A stretch of DNA of 18,730 bases. Source: Deltaproteobacteria bacterium. Its GTDB lineage: Bacteria > Desulfobacterota > Binatia > Bin18. This document shows, in pieces, positions 12,627 to 18,730 of this stretch. The translations under genes were made by a program, and so were the position numbers. The DNA lies in NCBI GenBank assembly GCA_016200595.1, contig JACQEL010000663.1:1-18730 (forward strand). Direction: 5' to 3'. Under the pieces are notes generated by a model. The model was not told the origin of the DNA. It ran no database searches and saw nothing but the letters and a program-made list of their open reading frames with translations. Within the stretch, counting starts at the first letter, position 1, and each line of letters starts with the position of its first letter.

Positions 12627-13673
12627 TTACCACTCCTCTACGAAAATCTGGCCGAAGCCGATCTCGGTTCCGGCATCAGTTACGGCGTTCTGGATCAGGC
12701 CGGGTTTGAGTCGGGCCTGTCCCTCGCGTTGGAAGAAATACACGGCTCCCGCCGGCACGTAGCGACGAGCGGGCTTATGGGTATTCGCGGCCCAATCAAA
12801 TCCACCCATACTCTGAAAACGATTAACCGCGGCAGCCTGGAGTTTCACATCCCCCTCGAAGAATTGGTCCCAAGTTTCCGGCTGCCAGCCTTTCGCAAAA
12901 TATGTCGGCGTGGCGAAGTAGAGGAGAAATCGCTTGGGCAAAGGATTAAGCGGAGGCGGCCAAGATTCGGCATTCACTTCCTTAAAGTGCGCTCCACGTC
13001 CTTCGCCGCCTATGCGGATAACGCCGGTGGTAGGCCAACCCTCGTAGCCTTCCACTTCAACCAAAAGCCCGACATCTTTGCATGGGCGAATGAACTCGAC
13101 TTCGTACAATGCACCTTCGTCGGTCGTGCGCCGCTCATTGAGAGCGATGCCCAGGCGGGATTCACGCGCGAACAGTTTTATCTCCGACTCTCCTACGATT
13201 GGTGACTTCGCTCCCGGCTTCAACAATCGGCGGAGTTGATCTTCGCGTAGCCACTGGCCGAACTCAGTCTTTCGCGGTTCCTCATCCGACCACAAGAGCA
13301 GCGGCGTTGGCGCGCTGGTTTTGACCGTCTTCTGTCGCGCTGTCGGAGTAAGAGCAACGTAACCTTCCTTACCCGGCGCGGCGTGGGCCGGGACCGGCAG
13401 GTAGCGGACGATCTTTTGTCCTTCTTTTTTGGCGATAAATGGTCCGCGCAGGCACAAGGCTTTGTAATCGTCCGTCGTGCCGACCGTCGCAATGATTTGT
13501 TGCGAGTCGTGCAAATCCACGTTTTTCACCACCAGATGATGTGAGCGGATCACGCCTTGCATCACCGTAGGATAGGGAGGAAAGAGACTTGCGGCACGGT
13601 GGTCACTGCGCGCATCGAACGGTCGGCCATCGCGGAAGAGCCACACGTCAATCGCTTCGAGAAAGAGGTGCAT
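12627..13673 (-). CDS. cmr3: Cmr3 (Cas5) subunit of type III-B complex
   Basis: This 348-aa RAMP is Cmr3, the Cas5-type subunit that binds the crRNA 5' handle and pairs with Cmr2. Diagnostic features are the N-terminus EAIDVWLFRDGRPFDA (the LFRDGRPF motif is a Cmr3 hallmark), LFPPYPTVMQGVIRSHHL (about 30-47), GVIRIGGEGRGAHF in the second half, and the C-terminal VPAGAVYFFQ with TEIGFGQIFV. The ATG shares its A with the TGA of cmr2 (TGATG), giving tight coupling. Length is typical for the family. Confidence 0.95.
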   Translation of the reverse strand: MHLFLEAIDVWLFRDGRPFDARSDHRAASLFPPYPTVMQGVIRSHHLVVKNVDLHDSQQIIATVGTTDDYKALCLRGPFIAKKEGQKIVRYLPVPAHAAPGKEGYVALTPTARQKTVKTSAPTPLLLWSDEEPRKTEFGQWLREDQLRRLLKPGAKSPIVGESEIKLFARESRLGIALNERRTTDEGALYEVEFIRPCKDVGLLVEVEGYEGWPTTGVIRIGGEGRGAHFKEVNAESWPPPLNPLPKRFLLYFATPTYFAKGWQPETWDQFFEGDVKLQAAAVNRFQSMGGFDWAANTHKPARRYVPAGAVYFFQREGQARLKPGLIQNAVTDAGTEIGFGQIFVEEW

Positions 13674-15400
13674 CAGTCGCGTCCTCCCTGGGCAACAAAG
13701 CGGGCAAACACGAGCCAGCGGCCTAACTCCTCAGCTTTGTCCGGCAAGCTCGCAGCCCAGGTCCGCAGTCGGTCTGCCCATTCGTCAGGGTTGGGAGCAT
13801 CCAGGTGGTTCGGGTTACGATGGCGTTTGATGAGACGCTTGAGTTCCGCTCGGCATTTCTCATCAGCATCCGGCAAGGCATAGGCAGCATGCAGAACATC
13901 GTAAGCGAACTTGGAAGAGAGCGGTTCCCCCTGGGCATCGCCCTGGAAAAGGCGCATCACCTCAGCAAATACTTCACCGACCGATTCCCACGGACTGCGT
14001 ATTTCCAGAGGTTCTCCACTTCGCTTGAGGGAATGGACACAGACCGCGTTTTTCCCCTCGACCTGGTTTTTCCTCCCGACCTGTTTCGCCTGCCGTTCTG
14101 CTGCGCGGGCAGCTTGAAGGGCCGCACCCAAAGGATAGAGATGATGAACGATAGCGATGCCCGCTGAGGCGGTTCCTCCGGTAACTTCCTTAAAACTGAC
14201 GGCAAGAGCCCGGGCTAATGGGAAAGCAGAGGAAAGCGGGGCGAGCGCCAGCACGTCGTCGCCCCCGTTGTAGATCAAACTTCCTTGGTGCTCCTTAACG
14301 ACCGGCTTCACTCGGTCAGCAAAGTCTGTCAGCTTACGACTCAGTTCCGTGTGAGCTGTCTGTGTCAGACATTCGTTGACCCGCTTGCCCATGTCGTCCC
14401 CGTCCAGCGCGATGATGGCGTAGTAGGGCGCTGGGCGTGGCTTCACCTGTTTATAAACTTCGCGCAATGTGTCCTGAGCCATCTGCAGCCACCCCGGATC
14501 GGGTACGGTCAGGCCATAACTGCTCTCTAGCCGTTGGGGAGTTAACGTTTCTATAAACAGCAAATCGCCGTCATAGGGCCAGTCGCTGTCCTCCTGCACA
14601 CGGTAGCGAGACGAGCCAAGCAAGTTTTCCACGGAATCTCGATAATCAGCCAACTGTCCACGTGCCCCCTCCAGAAAATCGGCACTGGCTACTGTGCTAG
14701 TAGAGGGGAAATGTTTCTCCGCCAGATCGCTAAAGCGTTTCACCGCGCCGATGGCGTCCAGCCGTTCGCGTCCATCTGGTCGCAGTTTGGCCGCCCCGAC
14801 CTGCTCACTGATCTCCGCCCAATACTCTCTGGCGTTTGCTTTGCCAGTGTGTAGCGCCTCGCGGCAACCACTGAGTGTGTCCTTTACGCCGTGCTCTTCA
14901 ACCGCTGCAAACGTCCTGGCGCGTTTGGCAGCATCCACGGCACGGCTGGCCTCGTCGTAGGCATCTCGATAGGAACGACTATCCATCGACGCCACAGCCC
15001 AATAGATTTCCCACTGATGCGAAACCTGCCGCGCCCAGATTGCATGCCAAGCAGCGTCAGGCAGAGGTCCCCTAGTAGGGATTTCCCACCCTGTCGTCAG
15101 TCTCCAGTTCGCGGTATCTGCAATCCGGCTCCATTCGTTCAGCAAAGCTCGCTTGGCTTCTTCAGCAATTGTCGTTGCTTCTTGCCATGGTACGCGGGCA
15201 ACAAACTTATTCGGGACATCATCCGTGAGTGGCGGTGCTGGATAAATCAACATACCTTCGTGTTTCTCAATAGCCTGTGCTGCTGCTTGGGCGAGGCGCA
15301 CCAGAATTCGGCTCCCAACGTACAAGTCACTTGCTCGTCGCGCCTCGGTAATGAACGACTGGATGGGGCTGAAGGTGAAGATGAGCAGAGCGTCATTCAT
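13673..15400 (-). CDS. cmr2: Cas10 (Cmr2) large subunit with GGDD cyclase motif, no HD domain
   Basis: This 575-aa protein is Cmr2/Cas10, the large subunit of the type III-B complex. It opens directly with the first palm-like domain (FTFSPIQSFITEARRASDLY, 8-27). The second palm domain has ALDGDDMGKR (331-340) and YNGGDDVLAL (377-386); the intact GGDD at 379-382 is the cyclic oligoadenylate synthase motif. TASAGIAIVHHLYPL (410-424) follows as usual. There is no N-terminal HD nuclease, and the total is shorter than HD-bearing Cmr2. The knuckle region at 174-184 (DTLSGCREALH) keeps only one Cys, so its usual zinc pair appears lost. I chose ATG 15398-15400, which overlaps the cmr1 stop by 4 bp; an in-frame GTG lies 9 bp upstream. 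Confidence 0.95.
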   Translation of the reverse strand: MNDALLIFTFSPIQSFITEARRASDLYVGSRILVRLAQAAAQAIEKHEGMLIYPAPPLTDDVPNKFVARVPWQEATTIAEEAKRALLNEWSRIADTANWRLTTGWEIPTRGPLPDAAWHAIWARQVSHQWEIYWAVASMDSRSYRDAYDEASRAVDAAKRARTFAAVEEHGVKDTLSGCREALHTGKANAREYWAEISEQVGAAKLRPDGRERLDAIGAVKRFSDLAEKHFPSTSTVASADFLEGARGQLADYRDSVENLLGSSRYRVQEDSDWPYDGDLLFIETLTPQRLESSYGLTVPDPGWLQMAQDTLREVYKQVKPRPAPYYAIIALDGDDMGKRVNECLTQTAHTELSRKLTDFADRVKPVVKEHQGSLIYNGGDDVLALAPLSSAFPLARALAVSFKEVTGGTASAGIAIVHHLYPLGAALQAARAAERQAKQVGRKNQVEGKNAVCVHSLKRSGEPLEIRSPWESVGEVFAEVMRLFQGDAQGEPLSSKFAYDVLHAAYALPDADEKCRAELKRLIKRHRNPNHLDAPNPDEWADRLRTWAASLPDKAEELGRWLVFARFVAQGGRD

Positions 15401-16341
15401 GCGTTCCACCCTTTCACACTGACATCTTCGCCCGCGAATTTCTCATCCAGAAAATTTCGCACGGTATTGTAATTGGCTCCATTGAAATTGGACGCTAGCA
15501 CGGTAAGTAACAAACCGTACTGCTCACCGAGTTGGATCGGTCGCACCCAGAGCGGCGATGCCTGGCGCGGGTTAATGTCACCCAAGGCTTTGGTCTTCTG
15601 TACTTTCTGCATGAACTGCATGACCGCGACCATCGCCGAGGCCGCTTTCATATCGCAGAGCCGGATGAGTCCCAGGCGAGTCGCACACGGGTAACGCGCG
15701 GGACCTTCAGGAAGGTCTACAACAGGAACGTTGCGTGTGTCCGCAAGCTCATGTGCTGAAGCCACTGCTTTTTCTGCTACCCCTTTCACATGTTGTCTCC
15801 AACCTTCTAGCACCTTGGGAGTAAGTGGGATAAGTGTCGAGTCTGACGATTGCCTGACATGCAACGTACCGTAACCGCGCCGAGAACGTAGTCCGACGCC
15901 ACCGAATGTCAGGGCTAGGTTCAATGCCGAACATGCGGCTTGCCACACAGTCTCCTCGGCGCTGCGCAACTGGTGCATGACCAACTCAACCTCCTTTTGT
16001 CCGGCCTTGAAAGCTTTGCGTCGTCCGGCTTGTGGACCCTCCTTGTGGGGCAGAATTTTTTCGTCGCCACTTTGCAAAGGGAGAAGGCTGCGCAAACGCA
16101 GATGAATCGGCGAGCCGTAGTCAGTGCTGCCGAAGACCACCCTTTCCAAGCGATGCAAGCCATCAAGATTGTTGTCACCGATCACCCCACCCAACGCCGC
16201 TCGCAGCCAATAGCGCAAGGCGCCGCGAAAGGCTGGCGGTCGCAATTCAGGAGATTTATTCCTATCCTGCGCTTCCGCCCCTCCCAGGAACAACGGTGTC
16301 ACCGTTTCCAAAGTTACTGTCAGTGTCTTCCGGTTTTCCAT
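15397..16341 (-). CDS. cmr1: Cmr1 (Cas7 family) subunit of type III-B complex
   Basis: This 314-aa RAMP is Cmr1, the Cas7-type tip subunit that helps load target RNA. Key features are VTLETVTPLFLGGAEAQD near the N-terminus, PPAFRGALRYWLRAALGG (about 35-52, the conserved FRGALRYW-R core), FGSTDYGSPIHLR (about 70-82) and GGVGLRSRRGYGTL (the Gly-rich loop). The ATG at 16339-16341 has GAGAGG upstream. It is the first gene of the overlapping cmr block and is separated from the HTH frame upstream by 89 bp, the widest gap in this half of the locus. Confidence 0.95.
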   Translation of the reverse strand: MENRKTLTVTLETVTPLFLGGAEAQDRNKSPELRPPAFRGALRYWLRAALGGVIGDNNLDGLHRLERVVFGSTDYGSPIHLRLRSLLPLQSGDEKILPHKEGPQAGRRKAFKAGQKEVELVMHQLRSAEETVWQAACSALNLALTFGGVGLRSRRGYGTLHVRQSSDSTLIPLTPKVLEGWRQHVKGVAEKAVASAHELADTRNVPVVDLPEGPARYPCATRLGLIRLCDMKAASAMVAVMQFMQKVQKTKALGDINPRQASPLWVRPIQLGEQYGLLLTVLASNFNGANYNTVRNFLDEKFAGEDVSVKGWNA

Positions 16342-16430
16342 ATTCAGCCTCTCACCTCTTGCCTGGCATAGTATTCATGGCGTCCAAACCTGTCATGGGA
16401 ATGTTCTCCCGATTTTTTAGGAGATTTTTC

Positions 16431-16709
16431 CTATTGCTTGCTTCCCTCTAGGGCAAAGTACATGGTAAACTCTGCGACCAGCAGAGCGCGGCTTACTGGG
16501 ATATCTTGTCGAAAGCCTCGCCATTCGTGGAGTTTCTCGTAAACGCTAGTGAACTGATTGGCGACGGTTTTCTCGCTTTTGTGTAACTGCCGGGCGATGG
16601 CTGCGTTGTCTAAGCCTTGACAGGCCAGACGCACGAGTTCACGTTCTGCCCGGGTGAGCTTATACTCGATGAACTCTCGCTTGCGACGGCGGTCTTCTTC
16701 TTGCCGCAT
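16431..16709 (-). CDS. LuxR-type HTH protein, probably the C-terminal half of a split CARF-HTH gene
   Basis: From ATG 16707-16709 this frame encodes 92 aa. Residues 16-66 (YKLTRAERELVRLACQGLDN, then IARQLHKSEKTVANQFTSVY) form a clear LuxR/GerE-type helix-turn-helix, with the usual LT--E-ELV-L start and KSEKTVANQ recognition helix. The frame overlaps the end of the CARF gene by 100 bp. The CARF frame loses protein-like sequence just where this one gains it, so the simplest reading is a single CARF-HTH regulator of about 276 aa broken by a 1-nt deletion (real or an assembly error). Independent translation from the ATG cannot be excluded, as a weak AGAGA lies upstream. If functional it would tie cyclic oligoadenylate sensing to transcription. 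Confidence 0.72.
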   Translation of the reverse strand: MRQEEDRRRKREFIEYKLTRAERELVRLACQGLDNAAIARQLHKSEKTVANQFTSVYEKLHEWRGFRQDIPVSRALLVAEFTMYFALEGSKQ

Positions 16710-17260
16710 GGTTCTCTGGGTCCAGCTAGTTCTGTTAACACTGGTGAGACAGTGCTCCAACGTAGCACTGGAATTGGTACTAGTGAGACTCGATTCCCAG
16801 GTCGGACGTGCATTACCCGCTCGTCTCCTGGATGCCAGTCTTCGGAAAGTAAATGCCACACCCGATCGTCTTCATCGAACAGAAGCTGGGCGACGACCAT
16901 TCCATACACGGCCATCGGCTTCCGCCCCCCGGCAATACTCAGATGTACCAGTCTCCCAGCCCGCTTCTCAGCCAGTACCACACGATAGAGCGTCCGCAAC
17001 AATGCTGCCGTATCGGCCTCGGTGAGAATATCAGCAACCGGCCAATTGTTATTTTCTACCGCCACGAGTCTATAGGTGCATGTTCCCGGTGCAACAAACT
17101 CATCGGCCAGGCGTTTTAGTGCAGTCTGCACTGCCTCTCCTAGAGTATGCACGACAATGACTTCGGCGATGGGATACCCTTTCGCTCGTAATAGGTCCAA
17201 GACAAGCGTCACGACCTGAGGCTCTGAGCCGAGCGTGGCGATGAGGACTTGTTGAGCCAT
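16610..17260 (-). CDS. CARF-domain protein, NE0113 family, C-terminus frameshifted
   Basis: This 216-aa frame carries a CARF-type Rossmann domain of the Cas_NE0113 (PF09623/TIGR02584) kind: MAQQVLIATLGSEPQVVTLV (1-20), EVIVVHTL (33-40), VHLSIAGGRKPMAVYGM (105-121) and LLSEDWHPGDERVM (137-150). SIAGGRK is the nucleotide-binding signature. These proteins bind, and in some cases cleave, cyclic oligoadenylate. After about residue 184 the sequence becomes low-complexity, with a run of Ser, while the adjacent -1 frame encodes a LuxR-type HTH. I place the break near 16709. ATG 17258-17260 is preferred over an upstream start 11 codons earlier because the domain begins there. The gene lies 66 bp after cas6. 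Confidence 0.82.
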   Translation of the reverse strand: MAQQVLIATLGSEPQVVTLVLDLLRAKGYPIAEVIVVHTLGEAVQTALKRLADEFVAPGTCTYRLVAVENNNWPVADILTEADTAALLRTLYRVVLAEKRAGRLVHLSIAGGRKPMAVYGMVVAQLLFDEDDRVWHLLSEDWHPGDERVMHVRPGNRVSLVPIPVLRWSTVSPVLTELAGPREPCGKKKTAVASESSSSISSPGQNVNSCVWPVKA

Positions 17261-17326
17261 GCTTTTCTGTGTCCCTGAGGGGTCCACCCCCACCCTTGCC
17301 CTTTCCCATAGAAGGAGAGGGAATTT

Positions 17327-18301
17327 TTAGCGCGGTTCCTCTAGCCGATACCACCCATTACCAAATGCGGCGTTTTTGCCCACATGTACGTACTCTCCTA
17401 ATATTAGCAGCGGCAGAAATGGTGCTAATTCTCCGCGATACGTCACTTCCCCGACGAAGCCGCTGAGATCCTGCCGGTCCCCTCTGCGCGTGCGGCGACC
17501 CCGGTCGATCCAGCGACTATGCACGGCAACTTCCTTGATTTTCTCTGCTTGCGCCCCGAGTTCTTTGAAATCGACGTCGAGCGCGCTACCACAGTAAAAG
17601 TAGGACAACGCGTTGATCCGGTCGCGCAGGCGCTTGATGAGCACGTGGAACTGCGGCACGGTCACCACTTCACCTTCCAGCTTCAACGTTGTCGGGGTGA
17701 GAAAGCGGAGGGTGATCTCGCGCTGACCGCTGAACATGGCACTACGCGCGCTCAACGCTTGCCACGTCAGATTGTCGTGCGGTGGGCGCACAATGCCTTC
17801 TTTGCCGTCGTAGACCGCAGTGACCTCACCGCCAGAACTCAGCGCTGCGATCGACGACAGCTCACAACGGGCGCGGTTCACTCCCAATCCTCCCGCTCCA
17901 AGCTCGCGGAAAGCGACAATGAAGTAAGGCAAATAATGAATTGCTTCGCCGATGGCAACGAAGTCAAATACTAATGGCTCGCCAGGACGATAGGACGTCG
18001 TCCACTCCAAGGGCGGCTTAATGATAAAGGGACGGGGAAGGTTTTGATTTTTGCTTAGACGCTCTGCTTCTGGTGGGACAAAAGGATTGAATACCCTAGT
18101 GTATGGGCAGGTGTAACGCAGGTCACAGGCGGCGCAGTCAAGGGTAAGATCGATGCACACCAACCGACGAAAGACCGTGCCAAACCCACCGCGAATCGTG
18201 CTTCCTTTATTCGCCGCTGGCATCTCTAAAGGCTCTAGCGGGGTGAGATGAAAGCGGTAGTGGGCAAAGGCGAAACGAGGCTCGTAGTTTTCTTGCTTCA
18301 T
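17327..18301 (-). CDS. cas6: Cas6 pre-crRNA processing endoribonuclease
   Basis: This 324-aa RAMP protein is Cas6 of the PF10040 type, which cuts precursor crRNA within the repeats. The N-terminal half has the strand RFAFAHYRFHLTP (9-21), then STIRGGFGTVFRRL (34-47) and a Cys cluster (C49, C56, C59, C65) ending in CPYTRVFNP, a feature of this subgroup. The C-terminal half carries FLTPTTLKLEG and the Gly-rich RNA-binding loop EYVHVGKNAAFGNGWY. It is the first gene of the locus and the only cas6 in the window, so it may serve both the III-B and I-D modules. The ATG at 18299-18301 follows a GGAGAGAAC ribosome site. Confidence 0.92.
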   Translation of the reverse strand: MKQENYEPRFAFAHYRFHLTPLEPLEMPAANKGSTIRGGFGTVFRRLVCIDLTLDCAACDLRYTCPYTRVFNPFVPPEAERLSKNQNLPRPFIIKPPLEWTTSYRPGEPLVFDFVAIGEAIHYLPYFIVAFRELGAGGLGVNRARCELSSIAALSSGGEVTAVYDGKEGIVRPPHDNLTWQALSARSAMFSGQREITLRFLTPTTLKLEGEVVTVPQFHVLIKRLRDRINALSYFYCGSALDVDFKELGAQAEKIKEVAVHSRWIDRGRRTRRGDRQDLSGFVGEVTYRGELAPFLPLLILGEYVHVGKNAAFGNGWYRLEEPR

Positions 18302-18355
18302 GTTCTCTCCACGGATGAGGTGGACTCAGACTGCCTAACAAACTTGCCAATGAGA

Positions 18356-18380
18356 AAGCAAACAAAGATCTCCTTTGCTT
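18356..18380. promoter_or_regulatory. Inverted repeat upstream of cas6
   Basis: Arms AAGCAAA (18356-18362) and TTTGCTT (18374-18380) are perfect and separated by 11 bp, 55-79 bp upstream of the cas6 ATG. Position and size suit a transcription factor site, possibly for the operon's own HTH protein, but nothing direct shows that. Confidence 0.35.
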
Positions 18381-18410
18381 AGAGTGGTTTTTACTCGCAT
18401 GAGTCCTCCG

Positions 18411-18468
18411 CTGGGAGCGCGGGCGTCCCGCCCGCTTGGCCAAGCGACCAAGATGGTCGCGCTCCCAG
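18411..18468. repeat. REP-like cruciform element
   Basis: Outer arms CTGGGAGCGCG (18411-18421) and CGCGCTCCCAG (18458-18468) are perfectly complementary. Inside lie three more dyads: GCGGGC/GCCCGC (18419-18424, 18430-18435), CTTGGCCAAG (18435-18444) and CGACCA/TGGTCG (18445-18450, 18454-18459). The result is a 58-bp clover-like palindrome of the REP/MITE sort seen scattered in intergenic DNA. Confidence 0.8.
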
Positions 18469-18528
18469 GACACAGCCAAAGGCCAATTGCCATAACACTT
18501 CCTTAAGCATCACAGTTGACGCCCTCGG

Positions 18529-18606
18529 TCCCAGACAAAGCCTGGGAACCCAAAACCTAGGGGTGGCAGAGCCACGATCCCACTGCATACCCAGGCTGCG
18601 CCTGGG
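18529..18606. repeat. Cluster of three small hairpins, REP-like
   Basis: TCCCAG/CTGGGA (18529-18534, 18542-18547), GTGGC/GCCAC (18563-18567, 18571-18575) and CCCAGGC/GCCTGGG (18590-18596, 18600-18606) follow each other. The CCCAGGC-type arms recall dispersed intergenic repeats with a CCTGGGAAC motif known from several bacterial groups. Confidence 0.65.
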
Positions 18607-18609
18607 GTG

Positions 18610-18730
18610 ATGAAAAGGCTGGACAAAGAGGAACAAGTGAGGGAGGTGGATGAGGAGGTTTTTGTTCCGAGGCGTGAGGCTGATCGTGTCGGCAGCAGCG
18701 GTGTAGAGTTGAGAACTGAGACCTTCTATA
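18610..18730 (+). CDS. Partial rightward reading frame, runs off the right edge
   Basis: An ATG at 18610-18612 opens a frame of 40 codons (begins MKRLDKEEQVREV) that stays open to the window end. It would be divergent from the cas operon. The peptide is charged and shows no known domain; the ribosome site (GGGG at 2-3 nt) is poorly placed, and the start overlaps the edge of the hairpin cluster. It may be chance. Confidence 0.25.
   Translation, partial: MKRLDKEEQVREVDEEVFVPRREADRVGSSGVELRTETFY

Larger units (their letters stand above)
18302..18730. other. Intergenic leader upstream of cas6, with hairpin repeats
   Basis: No convincing complete gene lies here. The stretch next to cas6 (18302-18400) is the only place for a promoter of the whole leftward operon, but I see no clear -35/-10 pair. 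It contains an inverted repeat AAGCAAA/TTTGCTT (18356-18362 and 18374-18380). From 18411 on it is built of REP-like hairpins (listed separately). No CRISPR repeats are present. Confidence 0.7.

Noticed and set aside
14891..15472. Rightward 193-aa open frame
   Set aside because: It is a shadow of cmr2, which has unambiguous motifs on the other strand.
16249..16434. Near-identical 16-17 bp words AGGAGATTT(A)TTCCTAT at 16249-16265 and 16419-16434
   Set aside because: One copy is inside cmr1, the two are not identical, and no third copy was noticed; probably chance.
1..18730. CRISPR array
   Set aside because: I saw no regularly spaced 28-37 bp direct repeats on either strand; the hairpins at 18411-18606 differ from one another and are not evenly spaced repeats.

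Overview
This window comes from a bacterial chromosome or contig, with fairly high GC, Shine-Dalgarno-led genes and an IS66-family insertion. I cannot assign a genus. Almost all of it is one long leftward (minus-strand) CRISPR-Cas locus that combines two effector modules: a complete type III-B (Cmr) set on the right and an unusual type I-D-like set (Csc3/Cas10d, Csc2/Cas7, Csc1/Cas5) on the left. An IS66-family element sits between them. No CRISPR array, cas1, cas2, cas4 or cas3 helicase lies in the window.

The layout is read right to left, in the direction of transcription. A 429-bp leader holds REP-like hairpins (18302-18730). Next come cas6 (17327-18301), a CARF ring-type protein followed in another frame by a LuxR-type HTH (17260-16431; probably one gene split by a 1-nt frameshift), and cmr1, cmr2/cas10, cmr3, cmr4, cmr5 and cmr6 (16341-10558), most of them overlapping by a few bases. 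After these are a CARF protein with a RelE-like C-terminus (10535-9423), the ring nuclease csx15 (9426-9043), a possible 39-aa ORF, and a DUF2283 protein (8909-8694). The IS66 element (5960-8650) carries perfect 8-bp target duplications and convergent tnpC versus tnpA-tnpB. Beyond it lie a MNT-type nucleotidyltransferase (5911-5561), an unknown 136-aa protein, cas10d/csc3 with an HD domain (5147-2499), an unknown 207-aa protein, csc2, a possible 44-aa ORF, csc1 (923-207), and the start of a further reading frame at the left edge.

As I read it, the Cmr complex (Cmr2 with intact GGDD, Cmr4 with its catalytic Asp) would cut target RNA and make cyclic oligoadenylate. The CARF-RelE protein would respond by RNA cleavage, the CARF-HTH protein by gene regulation, and Csx15 would clear the signal. 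Cmr2 has no HD nuclease domain, and Cas10d has HD but no GGDD cyclase motif, so the two large subunits carry complementary activities. One cas6 could serve both modules. The most novel part is the I-D-like operon. The position where cas3 would be expected holds a nucleotidyltransferase plus an unknown partner, an extra 207-aa protein lies between csc3 and csc2, and a tiny ORF lies between csc2 and csc1. Before the IS66 insertion the two modules would have been about 83 bp apart and codirectional.
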